Positions 9,430-19,405 of a stretch of 31,957 nt of DNA are shown here, piece after piece (positions within the stretch are counted from its first letter, which is position 1; each line of letters begins with the position of its first letter). The stretch is from Rhodospirillaceae bacterium (GTDB lineage: Bacteria; Pseudomonadota; Alphaproteobacteria; TMED109; TMED131), in the NCBI GenBank assembly GCA_902547175.1, contig CACCMS010000009.1:1-31957 (forward strand), written 5' to 3'. A model generated the notes under the pieces. It searched no databases, had not been told where the DNA came from, and was given only the letters and a program-made list of their open reading frames with translations. The translations under genes were made by a program, and so were the position numbers.

Positions 9430-11343
9430 ATGAATTTACCGTTATTAGTATTAATATTACCTTTACTTGGTTCATTAATTTCAGCCATATGTATAGTAGG
9501 TTCCCAAAATAAAAAAGCTGAATACATATCAACAATTTTCCTATTTTTAGCAGCATTAGCTTCTATATATATTTATATAAATATTGAAACCTTTAAAGGT
9601 AATTTTATTGTCTATAATTGGATTAACTTCGCACAAATTAATTTAAATTTGTCAATATTTTTAGACCCATTAACTGCAATTATGTTTTGTGTAGTTACGA
9701 TTGTATCATCAGTGGTTCATATGTTTTCTATAGGGTATATGCATGAAGATAAACTTAGAGCAAGGTTTTTCTGTTATTTATCACTTTTTACGTTTGCAAT
9801 GTTAGTATTAGTTTCTGCTGATAATTTTATTCAGTTATTTTTAGGTTGGGAAGGTGTAGGATTATGCTCCTACTTATTAGTAGGTTATTATTTTCATAAG
9901 CCTTCTGCTAACAATGCTGCTATTAAAGCATTTTTAGTCAATAGAGTAGGTGATTTTGGATATTTAATAGCCATTGCTCTTATTTATAAGTACTTCAATA
10001 GTTTAAACTTTCAGGAGGTTTTCTCTAATACAAGTACTATTGAAAATAAAAATTTACTCTTTTTAGGTTTTGAATTTAATTTGATTACTTGTATTTGTAT
10101 GTTCTTATTTATGGCCGCTGTTGGAAAATCCGCTCAGATTGGTTTGCATGTGTGGCTACCTGATGCAATGGAGGGACCAACGCCTGTATCAGCTTTAATT
10201 CATGCAGCTACTATGGTTACAGCTGGTGTATTTTTGGTTGTTAGGTGTTCACCAATTTTTGAATATTCTCAATTCACTTTAAATGTAATAACATACGTAG
10301 GACTGATTACATCATTGTTTGCTGCTTCTGTGGCTCTTTTACAAAATGATATTAAAAAGGTAATTGCTTATTCTACTTGTAGTCAATTAGGATATATGTT
10401 CTTTGCATGCGGAATATCTGCTTATAGTTTAGCTATGTTTCATTTAGTTACTCATGCTTTTTTTAAGGCATTACTTTTTTTAGGAGCAGGCTGTGTAATT
10501 CATTGCTTACATCATGAACAGGATTGTAATAAAATGGGAGGGTTATATAAAAAATTACCAGTTACCTTTGCTTTTATTATTATAGGGTCTATTGCATTGA
10601 TGGGGATACCTCCTTTTGCAGGCTATTTTTCAAAAGATCTAATACTAGAATATGCATTATCAATTCATTCTTTTAATGGTACAAATATATATGTGTTAGG
10701 TTGTTTAGGCGCATTCTTAACCTCAGTTTATTCAACTAGATTAATTTATTTAACCTTTTTAAATAAAACGAATATTAAAACTGATATTTTTAATAAAATT
10801 AAAGAGCCTGGTTTTACTATGCTATTTCCATTATTTATTTTATCGATAGGAGCTGTAGCGGGAGGATATTTATTTTATGATATAGTTGAAAATAATGCTT
10901 TCTGGTTCAATAGTATTTTTACCTTAACTGAAGTTAATTATGTTGAAGAGGCTCATCATATAGAAAAAATTTATAAGCTTTTTCCTATTTTTTTAGTCGT
11001 TTTAGCTGTTTTTGTAGTGTTTGCAGCATATAAATATGTTGATAGCTTATCATATTTACTAAATTATAAAATTAAAGGCCTAGTTAAGTTTTTACAAAAA
11101 AAATGGTATTTTGATGAAATTTATGGATTTTTGTTTGTAAATAAATTGTTGCAATTAAGTACATTTCTTTGGACTCGTGTAGACATTAATTTAATTGATT
11201 TAAAGGGTCCAATAGGTGTTTCAAATAACATATGGAAAGCTGCTGCTTATTGTAGAAAAATCCAAAATGGTAAAGTTTTCAGTTATGCTATTGTAATGTT
11301 TACTGGTATCGTTGTGTTTGTAAGTTTAATATTTTTTAATTGA
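9430..11343 (+). CDS. nuoL: NADH-quinone oxidoreductase subunit L
   Basis: Distal antiporter-like proton-pumping subunit, with an N-terminal block, the 14-helix proton-translocating core and a C-terminal lateral helix. Key residues are the glutamate in FLGWEGVGLCSYLLVGYYF and the lysine region GKSAQIGLHVWLPDAMEGPTPVSALIHAATMVTAGV, both part of the proton half-channels. ALLFLGAGCVIH and MGIPPFAGYFSKD are further family marks. The C-terminal part after about residue 500 holds the long amphipathic helix and final anchor. The length of 637 residues is typical. AAGGA lies four bases before the ATG. Confidence 0.98.
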   Translation: MNLPLLVLILPLLGSLISAICIVGSQNKKAEYISTIFLFLAALASIYIYINIETFKGNFIVYNWINFAQINLNLSIFLDPLTAIMFCVVTIVSSVVHMFSIGYMHEDKLRARFFCYLSLFTFAMLVLVSADNFIQLFLGWEGVGLCSYLLVGYYFHKPSANNAAIKAFLVNRVGDFGYLIAIALIYKYFNSLNFQEVFSNTSTIENKNLLFLGFEFNLITCICMFLFMAAVGKSAQIGLHVWLPDAMEGPTPVSALIHAATMVTAGVFLVVRCSPIFEYSQFTLNVITYVGLITSLFAASVALLQNDIKKVIAYSTCSQLGYMFFACGISAYSLAMFHLVTHAFFKALLFLGAGCVIHCLHHEQDCNKMGGLYKKLPVTFAFIIIGSIALMGIPPFAGYFSKDLILEYALSIHSFNGTNIYVLGCLGAFLTSVYSTRLIYLTFLNKTNIKTDIFNKIKEPGFTMLFPLFILSIGAVAGGYLFYDIVENNAFWFNSIFTLTEVNYVEEAHHIEKIYKLFPIFLVVLAVFVVFAAYKYVDSLSYLLNYKIKGLVKFLQKKWYFDEIYGFLFVNKLLQLSTFLWTRVDINLIDLKGPIGVSNNIWKAAAYCRKIQNGKVFSYAIVMFTGIVVFVSLIFFN

Positions 11344-11352
11344 GATCAAGTT

Positions 11353-12819
11353 TTGAATTCTTTTCCAGTTTTGTCAGCTATAATTATCTTGCCTCTATTT
11401 GGTGCTTTAATCTCAATGTTTATAAAAGGATCAGAGAAAGATGTTTCAAAAAATGTAAGAGATTTAGCTTTATGGATAAGCATTGTAGAATTAGGGTTGG
11501 TTACACTTCTGTGCTATCAATTTGATTTAAGTAATAGTGATTTTCAAAATATAGAAAAAAAAATATTATTATCTAAGTTTGGTATCAGCTATTTTTTAGG
11601 AGTTGATACCTTATCACTAGTTTTTATTCTTCTAACGTCATTACTTTTTCCAATTTGCATATATTATACTAAGTTTTCTATTAGGTTTAGGTCAAAAGAG
11701 TTTATGGTGTGTTTTTTAGCTTTAGAAGCTCTCGTAATGGGAGTTTTCTCTTGCTTAGATATAGTATTATTTTATATTTTCTTTGAAAGCTTATTAATAC
11801 CTATGTTTTTAATTATAGGAATATGGGGAGGAAAAAGAAGGATTTTTGCATCCTACAAATTCTTTCTGTATACTTTGGCAGGTTCAGTATTTTTTTTAAT
11901 TTCAATTATAGTTATGGCTATTATTGCTAATACTACGTCTATTGTAGAATTAGATAATTATTATTTTAATACTTATTTGCAAAAATGGTTATGGATAGGC
12001 ATGTTCTTATCTTTTGCTATTAAGGTGCCTATGTGGCCATTTCATACTTGGTTGCCAGATGCTCACGTTGAAGCCCCAACAGTAGGTTCAATTATTTTAG
12101 CAGGTATATTACTTAAAGTAGGAGGTTATGCTTTTTTAAGGTTATCTCTGCCAATATTACCTGATGCAACATTTTATTTTGCTGATTTTATGATTATAGT
12201 TTCTATTATTTCTATAATATACACATCATTTGTTGCAATTGCACAAGATGATATTAAAAAAATGATTGCTTATTCTTCAGTTGCTCATATGGGTTATGTT
12301 ACAGCTGGTATATTTTCATTAACGGAAGAAGGAATTAAAGGTGCAATTTTTCAAATGGTTAGTCATGGAATAGTTTCATCAGCATTGTTTTTAAGTATTG
12401 GTTTTTTATATGAACAGACTAAATCTAGAGAAATTAAAACCTACAGCTTTTTAGTTAAAAGTATGCCAACTTTTTCTTTTTTATTTATTGTAGTAGTTTT
12501 ATCTTCTATAGGTTTACCAGGAACATCAGGTTTTATAGGAGAACTATTAAGTGTATTAGGTGTGTATAAATATAATTCCCTGTTTGGTCTTTTGGTTGCA
12601 ACAGGGCTAATTTTAGGTGCGATTTATATGCTTAGATTGGTAAGAGAGATTATCTTTACTGTAGACAAAGATAAAGTGCTGGTATTGAAAGATTTAATTT
12701 TGTCTGAGAGACTACTACTTTTATTTTTTGCAATTACTACATTACTGCTTGGAATTTTTCCTAATTTATTACTTAATTTAATTGATGGTTATACATTAAA
12801 ACTAATAGCAAACTTTTAA
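11353..12819 (+). CDS. nuoM: NADH-quinone oxidoreductase subunit M
   Basis: Second antiporter-like proton-pumping subunit, with about 14 membrane helices. The conserved glutamate is in FFESLLIPMFLIIGIWGG, and the lysine/histidine channel region is AIKVPMWPFHTWLPDAHVEAPTVGSIILAG with a later LLKVGGYAFLRL. YSSVAHMGYV and GLPGTSGFIGE are also typical. The length of 488 residues is normal. The start is a TTG nine bases after the nuoL stop, with a purine-rich GAGATCAAG between. No upstream ATG is in frame. Confidence 0.98.
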   Translation: MNSFPVLSAIIILPLFGALISMFIKGSEKDVSKNVRDLALWISIVELGLVTLLCYQFDLSNSDFQNIEKKILLSKFGISYFLGVDTLSLVFILLTSLLFPICIYYTKFSIRFRSKEFMVCFLALEALVMGVFSCLDIVLFYIFFESLLIPMFLIIGIWGGKRRIFASYKFFLYTLAGSVFFLISIIVMAIIANTTSIVELDNYYFNTYLQKWLWIGMFLSFAIKVPMWPFHTWLPDAHVEAPTVGSIILAGILLKVGGYAFLRLSLPILPDATFYFADFMIIVSIISIIYTSFVAIAQDDIKKMIAYSSVAHMGYVTAGIFSLTEEGIKGAIFQMVSHGIVSSALFLSIGFLYEQTKSREIKTYSFLVKSMPTFSFLFIVVVLSSIGLPGTSGFIGELLSVLGVYKYNSLFGLLVATGLILGAIYMLRLVREIIFTVDKDKVLVLKDLILSERLLLLFFAITTLLLGIFPNLLLNLIDGYTLKLIANF

Positions 12820-12822
12820 CAA

Positions 12823-14247
12823 ATGATATATTTTTCAAATCTTAACTCAATATTACCTGAATTCATAATATTTATAAGTGGTATGATTTTACTTATGTAT
12901 GGTGCCTTCATGAAAAATAAAAACCTTTCTAATTTAAATGTTCTTACTCTTTTAACCATATTTCTAGCATCAATAAGTTTGTTGTTTGTTCCGGACAAGT
13001 CTAATATAGCTAATAGTACATTTATTAATAATTTATTAACAAAGTATATAAAACTTTTTATTTTAATTTTGGCTTTTTTAGTAATTTATATTTCATCTAA
13101 TTATCTGAAAAGAAATCAAATTTATTTTTTTGAATACCCAATTCTATTATTATTTTCAATATTAGGAATGTTAGTTATGATTTCTGCTAATGATTTAATT
13201 GTTTTATATATTTCTATAGAATTACAATCATTATCATTATATGTTTTGGTTGCTTTAAGGAGAAGTTCTATCAAGGGGTCTGAGGCAGCATTGAAATATT
13301 TTATTCTAGGATCTATTGCATCAGCAGTAATATTATACGGATGTTCTATGGTATATTCTGTCGTAGGTAGTACAAATTATGAATTAATAAAACAGTTTTC
13401 AGACCAATCCTTTGATAATTTAATCCTATCTTTAGGATTGGTATTAATAATTTCAGGGGTTGCTTTTAAACTATCTGCAGCTCCATTTCATATGTGGACA
13501 CCAGATGTGTATGAAGGATCACCAACCTCTGTAACTACTGTGCTGATTACGTTGCCCAAATTAGCAGCTCTTATAGTGCTAGTTAATTTATTACTTTTTC
13601 CATTTCAAAATCAAACATTTACATGGAGTCCAATAATAATAATTATATCAATACTATCTATGGCAATAGGATCTATCAGTGCAATAAAACAAGATAATTT
13701 AAAAAGATTATTTGCTTTTAGCACCATTGCTAATATAGGTTATATAATGATAGGATTAGCAAGTGTTAATGATGAGGCAATTAAGGCATCATTTTTATAT
13801 ATATTTATCTATACTTTAGCAACTCTTGGAGTATTTTCTTTTATCATGATACTAAGAAGAGAAGATAGACAATTAGTCACGGTCTCAGATATTTCTGGTC
13901 TATCTAAATCAAAACCATTACTAGCTTTATCTGTAGCTATACTATTATTATCTTTAGCTGGAATACCACCATTTGGAGGTTTCTTTGGCAAGCTCTTTAT
14001 ATTCACTGCAGCAATAGAAGCTGATAAGTTGTATTTAGCTATTTCTGGAGTAGTATTTAGTGTTATTTCTGCATATTATTATTTGAAAATAATAAAAACT
14101 ATGTATTTGGATGAAAGTAGTGAAGAATTAAATTATAATTTAGATCAAAAACAATTTTTTGTAATAATATTAATGGCTTTCTTAATGTTATTTTTTGTAT
14201 TTTATGCAGAAACTTTAATTGGCTTTATAAACTTTATTTATTTTTAA
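12823..14247 (+). CDS. nuoN: NADH-quinone oxidoreductase subunit N
   Basis: Third antiporter-like proton-pumping subunit and the last of the 14 nuo genes. The glutamate of the channel is in YISIELQSLSLYVLVA, the lysine in VAFKLSAAPFHMWTPDVYEGSPTSVTT, and LAGIPPFGGFFGKLFIF matches the broken-helix region. The length of 474 residues fits. It starts three bases after the nuoM stop and is followed two bases later by birA. There is no sign of a terminator, so transcription probably continues into the downstream genes. Confidence 0.98.
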   Translation: MIYFSNLNSILPEFIIFISGMILLMYGAFMKNKNLSNLNVLTLLTIFLASISLLFVPDKSNIANSTFINNLLTKYIKLFILILAFLVIYISSNYLKRNQIYFFEYPILLLFSILGMLVMISANDLIVLYISIELQSLSLYVLVALRRSSIKGSEAALKYFILGSIASAVILYGCSMVYSVVGSTNYELIKQFSDQSFDNLILSLGLVLIISGVAFKLSAAPFHMWTPDVYEGSPTSVTTVLITLPKLAALIVLVNLLLFPFQNQTFTWSPIIIIISILSMAIGSISAIKQDNLKRLFAFSTIANIGYIMIGLASVNDEAIKASFLYIFIYTLATLGVFSFIMILRREDRQLVTVSDISGLSKSKPLLALSVAILLLSLAGIPPFGGFFGKLFIFTAAIEADKLYLAISGVVFSVISAYYYLKIIKTMYLDESSEELNYNLDQKQFFVIILMAFLMLFFVFYAETLIGFINFIYF

Positions 14248-14249
14248 AA

Positions 14250-14993
14250 ATGAGCGCTACTAATAGTTTAAAAATAAATAACTGGCAACTATTTATACTT
14301 AAAAAAGTTACTAGCACAATGGATGAAATTAAAAAGGAATGCTATAAAAGTAATCTTAATACTTTGTTAATGGCTTATACTCAAACTACTGGAAGGGGCA
14401 GAAATAATAATACATGGGTATCAAATTTAGGTAACTTATTTTTATCAATTAAATTAAATACTTTAAAAATTTCTAATCCCTTAATATTAAATTACATCAC
14501 AGGAATTGTTGTATATGATACTATAAAATTTTTTTTAGAAAAAAATACTGATCTATATATTAAATGGCCTAATGATTTATTAATAAATAAAAAAAAAATT
14601 GCAGGAATATTGATAGACTCAATTAGTAGAGGAAATAAAATTTGTGAATTATATGTTGGAATTGGTATTAATGCAAAGATAGCACCTCCAATTTTAGATT
14701 ACGAAACTACTTGTTTAAAAGATGTAAGCACTATTACAATATCAAGAAAGAAAGTTTTGAGTAAATTAATTTTTTATTTTAATTATTGGGAGAATGTATT
14801 TAAAAATAATAATTTTTTATTTATTGTTAATTGTTGGATGAGACGCTCCCTTCCTATTAATTCTAGAATATCATTTAAGGATAATAAAAAAATAATAAAT
14901 GGGATTTATAAAGGTATAAGTGAAACAGGCTCGATTAGGATATTAATTGATGATAAAGAATGTAATTTTTTTAATCTAGAAACTGTAGCATAA
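14250..14993 (+). CDS. birA: Biotin--[acetyl-CoA-carboxylase] ligase
   Basis: Attaches biotin to carboxylase biotin-carrier domains by way of biotinyl-AMP. The catalytic loop is TGRGRNNNTW (residues 47-56), followed by KWPNDL (105-110), KKIAGIL with the catalytic lysine (115-121) and GIGINAK (137-143). The 247-residue protein has no N-terminal winged-helix DNA-binding domain, so it should be an enzyme only and not a repressor of biotin genes. Its place directly after nuoN and before coaX is the standard alphaproteobacterial order. The frame is lysine/asparagine-rich, like its neighbours. The stop overlaps the coaX ATG by one base. Confidence 0.94.
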   Translation: MSATNSLKINNWQLFILKKVTSTMDEIKKECYKSNLNTLLMAYTQTTGRGRNNNTWVSNLGNLFLSIKLNTLKISNPLILNYITGIVVYDTIKFFLEKNTDLYIKWPNDLLINKKKIAGILIDSISRGNKICELYVGIGINAKIAPPILDYETTCLKDVSTITISRKKVLSKLIFYFNYWENVFKNNNFLFIVNCWMRRSLPINSRISFKDNKKIINGIYKGISETGSIRILIDDKECNFFNLETVA

Positions 14994-15751
14994 TGAATTA
15001 CCTAATTGTAGATATAGGCAACACTAATATAGTCATGGCAGTTTTTGATGGGAAAAAAATTAAAAAAAAGTGGAGAATTTCATCTTTTTTAAATAGAACT
15101 AAAGATGAATATATACTTTGGTTAAAATATATATCAGATCAAAATTTCACTTTTGAGGATATAATTATAGGCTCAGTAGTTCCAGATATTACCCAAGAAC
15201 TAAAAGCTGCACTTAATAATTTTTTTAAAATCAAACCTTACGTGATTGCTGAAGATATAAAAGTAAACTTTCCTACCGAACTAGAGGTTCCATCTGAAAT
15301 AGGTACAGATAGAATAGTTAATGCTCTTTGTGCTTGGCGCTTATACAATAAACCTGCAGTTATTATAGATTTTGGAACAGCCACCACCTTTGATGTAGTT
15401 GGAAAGAGAGGTGTTTATTTAGGTGGTGTAATAGCACCAGGTGTAAACTTATCGATTAATGCCTTACAGTCTGCAGCAGCAAGATTGCCACGAATAGCAA
15501 TTACTAAACAGAAAGAAGTTATAGGTAAGAATACAGTTTCTGCAATGTCATCAGGCATATATTGGGGATATATTGGACTAATAAAAAATATTCTGACTAA
15601 AATAAAAAGTGAACTCAATTATAAAATGCTAGTATTAGCCACGGGTGGTTTATCTGACCTTTTTATTAATGAGGTATCAGAGGATATAATAGTTAATAAA
15701 GATTTAACTATAACAGGTTTGTTTATTGCTTATAAAGAAGGTAAATACTAA
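14993..15751 (+). CDS. coaX: Type III pantothenate kinase
   Basis: Catalyses the first step of coenzyme A synthesis, phosphorylating pantothenate with ATP. It belongs to the ASKHA fold, unrelated in sequence to CoaA. The phosphate-1 motif is DIGNTN (residues 7-12), the substrate-site motif is GTDRIVNA (104-111), and phosphate-2 is DFGTATTFD (126-134), followed by GGVIAPGV. A late ATGGLSDLF forms part of the adenosine site. The length of 252 residues is typical. It starts in TAATG, sharing one base with birA, and abuts rnj with no gap. Confidence 0.96.
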   Translation: MNYLIVDIGNTNIVMAVFDGKKIKKKWRISSFLNRTKDEYILWLKYISDQNFTFEDIIIGSVVPDITQELKAALNNFFKIKPYVIAEDIKVNFPTELEVPSEIGTDRIVNALCAWRLYNKPAVIIDFGTATTFDVVGKRGVYLGGVIAPGVNLSINALQSAAARLPRIAITKQKEVIGKNTVSAMSSGIYWGYIGLIKNILTKIKSELNYKMLVLATGGLSDLFINEVSEDIIVNKDLTITGLFIAYKEGKY

Positions 15752-17425
15752 ATGGAATCTCAAATTAAAAATATTACTGATAAAGATAAAATTTATTTTT
15801 TACCATTAGGAGGAACTGGTGAAATAGGAATGAATTTTAATATGTATTGTTATCAAAATGAATGGTTAATAGTTGATTGTGGTGTAACGTTTAAAGATGC
15901 AATAGCTATAGGATCTGATGTATTCATGCCTAGCATTGAAGCAATAACAAAATATAATTTTAAAATTAGAGGCATGCTAATTACACATGCACATGAAGAT
16001 CATATAGGAGCAGTCCATCATTTGTGGCCATATCTAAAATGTCCAATTTATTTAACTCCATTTTCAGCTTACTTATTAAAACAAAGACTTATTGATCAAG
16101 GAATTTTTAATGATGTTAAGTTAAACGTTGTAGAAAAGGAATCAAAGTTTTCAATTGGACAATTTAAATTAGAATTATTTAATATAAGCCACTCAATATT
16201 AGAGCCTAACTCAGTCTTAATCTCTATGGGTGATAAAAAGATTTTTCATACTGGTGATTGGAAAATAGATGAAAAACCTAATATTGGAAGTTATACAGAC
16301 TCTGAAAAATTTGTTGATATAGGAAATAGAGGAATAGATACAATAGTTTGTGACTCGACTAATGCAAATGTTCAAGGCTTTTCTGGATCAGAGTTTTCAT
16401 TAGAGAAACAATTATCTAGAATTATAAAAGGGTCTAAAAAAAGAATTTTTATTTCCATGTTTGCTTCTAATGTTGAAAGAATACTAACTATTATTAACTT
16501 AGCTAAAAAATATGGAAGATATGTAGGCTTAATAGGTAGATCTATGTGGAGGATGACAGATGCTGCTAAGAAAGTTGGATACCTTGATGCGAGTATAAAT
16601 TTATTGAGTGAAAAAAGTTTAAGGGATGTACCTGATGATAAATTTTTATCTATTTGCACAGGTTCGCAGGGAGAACCTTTAGGTGCTTTAAATAGATTGG
16701 CAAGTGATAACCATTCTTATCTAAGTCTTAAAAAGAACGATAAAATAATATTTTCTTCTAGAAAAATTCCAGGTAATGAAGTTAGTATTAATAATTTAAT
16801 AAATAAATTAATTTACAAAGGAGTTGATATCATAACTCCAAAGAATAATGATATACATGTATCTGGGCACCCTGCTCAAGAAGAACTTAAATTAATGTAC
16901 TCTTGGATAAAGCCTAAAAAAGCAATACCAGTTCATGGTGAGGCTTTGCATTTAAATGAACATGCTAAAATAGCAATTGAAAAAGGAGTATCAAAAGTTT
17001 TAAAGATTAAAAATGGATACTTAGTTGATATTACAAACGAGGGTAAAGTAATTAAGGAAATAGAAAATGGTAAAGTGGCACTCAATGGAAATGAATTAAT
17101 ACCTACTGATTCTAACTTTTTTAAAGAAAGAAAAAAAATGTTATATAATGGAGTAGTCAGCATCAATATTCTAGTAACAAATACAGGAGATTTATTTGAA
17201 CTGCCCAGAATTAAATTTTTAGCAGTACTTAATCAAATTGAAAATGGTTTACTGCAGAAACTATCAGAATTTATTGAGGAATTATTACATCCTCATGTGC
17301 CTTTACATATTGCAAGAGAAAACCAAGTAAAAACTTATTTAATTAAAAAGATTAAAAAATATATAGAAAACAATTTTAACAAAAACCCTTCCATAATTTT
17401 AGATATAATCTATATTGAAGAGTGA
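15752..17425 (+). CDS. rnj: Ribonuclease J
   Basis: Metallo-beta-lactamase/beta-CASP nuclease with 5'-to-3' exonuclease and endonuclease activities in mRNA decay and rRNA maturation. The zinc site is HAHEDH (residues 79-84), with H147 in NISHSILE and HTGDW (166-170) supplying more ligands. The beta-CASP part shows CDSTNANVQGFSGSE, CTGSQGEPLGAL, and SGHPAQEELKLMYSWIKPK followed by PVHGE. The C-terminal dimerisation domain is present, so 557 residues is full length. It starts right after the coaX stop. Its stop TGA shares one base with the mce ATG. Confidence 0.96.
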   Translation: MESQIKNITDKDKIYFLPLGGTGEIGMNFNMYCYQNEWLIVDCGVTFKDAIAIGSDVFMPSIEAITKYNFKIRGMLITHAHEDHIGAVHHLWPYLKCPIYLTPFSAYLLKQRLIDQGIFNDVKLNVVEKESKFSIGQFKLELFNISHSILEPNSVLISMGDKKIFHTGDWKIDEKPNIGSYTDSEKFVDIGNRGIDTIVCDSTNANVQGFSGSEFSLEKQLSRIIKGSKKRIFISMFASNVERILTIINLAKKYGRYVGLIGRSMWRMTDAAKKVGYLDASINLLSEKSLRDVPDDKFLSICTGSQGEPLGALNRLASDNHSYLSLKKNDKIIFSSRKIPGNEVSINNLINKLIYKGVDIITPKNNDIHVSGHPAQEELKLMYSWIKPKKAIPVHGEALHLNEHAKIAIEKGVSKVLKIKNGYLVDITNEGKVIKEIENGKVALNGNELIPTDSNFFKERKKMLYNGVVSINILVTNTGDLFELPRIKFLAVLNQIENGLLQKLSEFIEELLHPHVPLHIARENQVKTYLIKKIKKYIENNFNKNPSIILDIIYIEE

Positions 17426-17829
17426 TGTTAAATCGACTAAATCATATAGCTATAGCAGTTACTAATTTAGATGAAGGCATAAAGATATATAAAGATACAT
17501 TAGGTGCTCAAGTTAGTAAAAAATTAGCATTACCAAAACACGGTGTTACTACAGCTTTTGTTAAATTATGTAATACTAACATAGAACTATTAGAACCTTT
17601 AGGCAAGGACTCTCCAATTAGCAATTTTCTTATTAAAAATCCATCTGGTGGAGTACATCATCTATGTTATGAGGTTAGTAATATCAAAGAAAGTATTGAA
17701 TATTTAATTAAAGCAGGATATAAAATTTTAGGCGACGGTATACCTAGAGAAGGTGCACATGGTAAACCAGTAATTTTTCTTCATCCTAAACAATTTATGG
17801 GCACATTAATTGAGTTAGAAGAAGTTTGA
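17425..17829 (+). CDS. mce: Methylmalonyl-CoA epimerase
   Basis: Vicinal-oxygen-chelate enzyme that interconverts the epimers of methylmalonyl-CoA between propionyl-CoA carboxylase and methylmalonyl-CoA mutase. The two repeated beta-alpha modules are visible: LNHIAIAVTNLDEG with metal ligand H7, and GVHHLCYEV (residues 76-84), with the final ligand E130 in GTLIELEEV. The length of 134 residues is normal. The ATG at 17425 overlaps the rnj stop (TGATG); a GTG one codon upstream is also open. Whether the rest of the propionate pathway exists cannot be seen here. Glyoxalase-like relatives are the main alternative, but this genomic position is the usual one for mce. Confidence 0.88.
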   Translation: MLNRLNHIAIAVTNLDEGIKIYKDTLGAQVSKKLALPKHGVTTAFVKLCNTNIELLEPLGKDSPISNFLIKNPSGGVHHLCYEVSNIKESIEYLIKAGYKILGDGIPREGAHGKPVIFLHPKQFMGTLIELEEV

Positions 17830-18080
17830 TGAGCGTATTAGAAATAATTATTTTTTTTTTAGTGGTATGGTGGCCAATTTTTTTTATATTATTACCTATC
17901 GGTTATGAGCAATTACCTCAGAATAAGAACTTCAAGTTTGCCAAAAGTGCGCCTAAAAAACCAAACATCTTATATAAATTTATTTTCGCTACGATATTCT
18001 CAATATTAACTACTTTTATATTTTGGTTCCTTTCTTACTTTAATATTTTTTCACTAAAAAAATTAATATTATCACTATGA
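17829..18080 (+). CDS. DUF1467 family small membrane protein
   Basis: An 83-residue protein with two membrane segments (about residues 2-23 and 50-76) joined by a basic loop. The first segment reads IIIFFLVVWWPIFFILLPIG followed by YEQ, the hallmark of DUF1467, and the loop has SAPKKPN. The function is unknown. The family is regularly found between mce and proS in Alphaproteobacteria, as here. The ATG at 17829 shares one base with the mce stop (TGATG); a TTG one codon earlier is less likely. The stop overlaps the proS start by four bases. Confidence 0.85.
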   Translation: MSVLEIIIFFLVVWWPIFFILLPIGYEQLPQNKNFKFAKSAPKKPNILYKFIFATIFSILTTFIFWFLSYFNIFSLKKLILSL

Positions 18081-19405
18081 AATTAAGTAAGTATTATTCT
18101 TTTACTTTAAGAGAAGATCCTAATGAGGCATATTTAAATTCACATAAACTTATGTTAAGGGCAGGGATGATTAGACAAGCTACTAGTGGTATTTATACCT
18201 GGCTCCCCCTTGGATTAAAAGTATTAAATAAAATCAGAGATTTAATAAGAGATATTCATATTAAAAATGATATTTATGAAATATTAATGCCGACTATTCA
18301 GCCTTCAGATATTTGGAAAAAATCAGGCAGGTTTAATGACTATGGTAAGGAAATGTTAAAAATATTTGATAGAAATAATAATACTTTACTTTATGGTCCT
18401 ACAAATGAAGAAATGATTACAGACTTAGTTAGTAATGACTTAAAGTCATATAAAGATTTACCAAAGCTATTGTTTCATACTCAATGGAAGTTTAGAGATG
18501 AAATAAGGCCTAGATTTGGAGTTATGCGGTGTAGAGAATTTTTAATGAAAGATGCTTATTCTTTTGATCTAGACTATGAAAGCTCTTACTTTTCTTATTG
18601 CAAAATGTTTATTTTATATATGAAAATTTTTAAATTATTGGGGCTAAATGTTATTCCAGTAAAGGCTGACTCAGGTCCAATAGGGGGAGCATTAAGTCAT
18701 GAGTTTATATTAGAGACTTTAAATGGTGAAACATCATTTTTCTATGATAAAACTATCCTTGATAAGGATTGTTTTAATATTAATTTAAATGATAAAGATT
18801 TTGTTATTAAAGCTACTGAAGATTTATTAAGTGTTTACAGTAGCTCCTCAGAAATGCATGATGAAGCATTGTTTAAAAAGGAAACTAGTCATCAAAATCA
18901 AATTAGCTCCAAAGGAATTGAGGTAGGGCATATTTTTTATTTTGGAACAAAATATTCTGAAGCCTTTGATGCAAATTACATAACATCAAATGGTGCAAAG
19001 AAACTTATACATAGTGGTTCATATGGAATAGGGGTTAGTAGATTAGTAGCCGCTATAATAGAGGCCAATAATGACGATAAAGGTATAACATGGCCTAAAG
19101 AAGTTTCGCCATTTGATTTAGGTTTGATAAATGTACGATTTGATAATAGTAAAAGTAAAAACTATAGTGAGGAGTTTTATAAAAAGTTCATTAATAAATA
19201 TGAAGTTATATATGATGACAGAGAAGTAAGAGCGGGCAAAAAATTTAATGATATGGATCTAATTGGAGTGCCATTACAAGTTATTGTTGGTGAAAAGAAC
19301 CTATTAAAATCTAATGTTGAAGTAAAGCATAGATCTACCGGAAAATTAGAATTAATTAATTTAGATAATATTGAGAGTTATTTAGAGAAATATTGTGAAT
19401 ATTAA
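18077..19405 (+). CDS. proS: Prolyl-tRNA synthetase, short alphaproteobacterial form
   Basis: Class II aminoacyl-tRNA synthetase that charges tRNA-Pro. It shows GPTNEEM (residues 107-113), motif 2 in KFRDEIRPRFGVMRCREF with LMKDAYSFD (138-164), and motif 3 in GSYGIGVSRL (314-323), then an anticodon-binding domain with DREVRAGKKFNDMDLIG. At 442 residues it lacks the roughly 180-residue editing insertion that E. coli ProRS (572 residues) carries between motifs 2 and 3; here a spacer of only about 85 residues follows SHEF. Alanyl-tRNA-Pro would then need a separate editing protein. The start overlaps the DUF1467 stop in ATGA. Confidence 0.96.
   Translation: MKLSKYYSFTLREDPNEAYLNSHKLMLRAGMIRQATSGIYTWLPLGLKVLNKIRDLIRDIHIKNDIYEILMPTIQPSDIWKKSGRFNDYGKEMLKIFDRNNNTLLYGPTNEEMITDLVSNDLKSYKDLPKLLFHTQWKFRDEIRPRFGVMRCREFLMKDAYSFDLDYESSYFSYCKMFILYMKIFKLLGLNVIPVKADSGPIGGALSHEFILETLNGETSFFYDKTILDKDCFNINLNDKDFVIKATEDLLSVYSSSSEMHDEALFKKETSHQNQISSKGIEVGHIFYFGTKYSEAFDANYITSNGAKKLIHSGSYGIGVSRLVAAIIEANNDDKGITWPKEVSPFDLGLINVRFDNSKSKNYSEEFYKKFINKYEVIYDDREVRAGKKFNDMDLIGVPLQVIVGEKNLLKSNVEVKHRSTGKLELINLDNIESYLEKYCEY

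Noticed and set aside
11340..11525. A 61-codon plus-strand frame at the nuoL/nuoM junction
   Set aside because: It overlaps the conserved start of nuoM in another frame, and its translation resembles no protein family.
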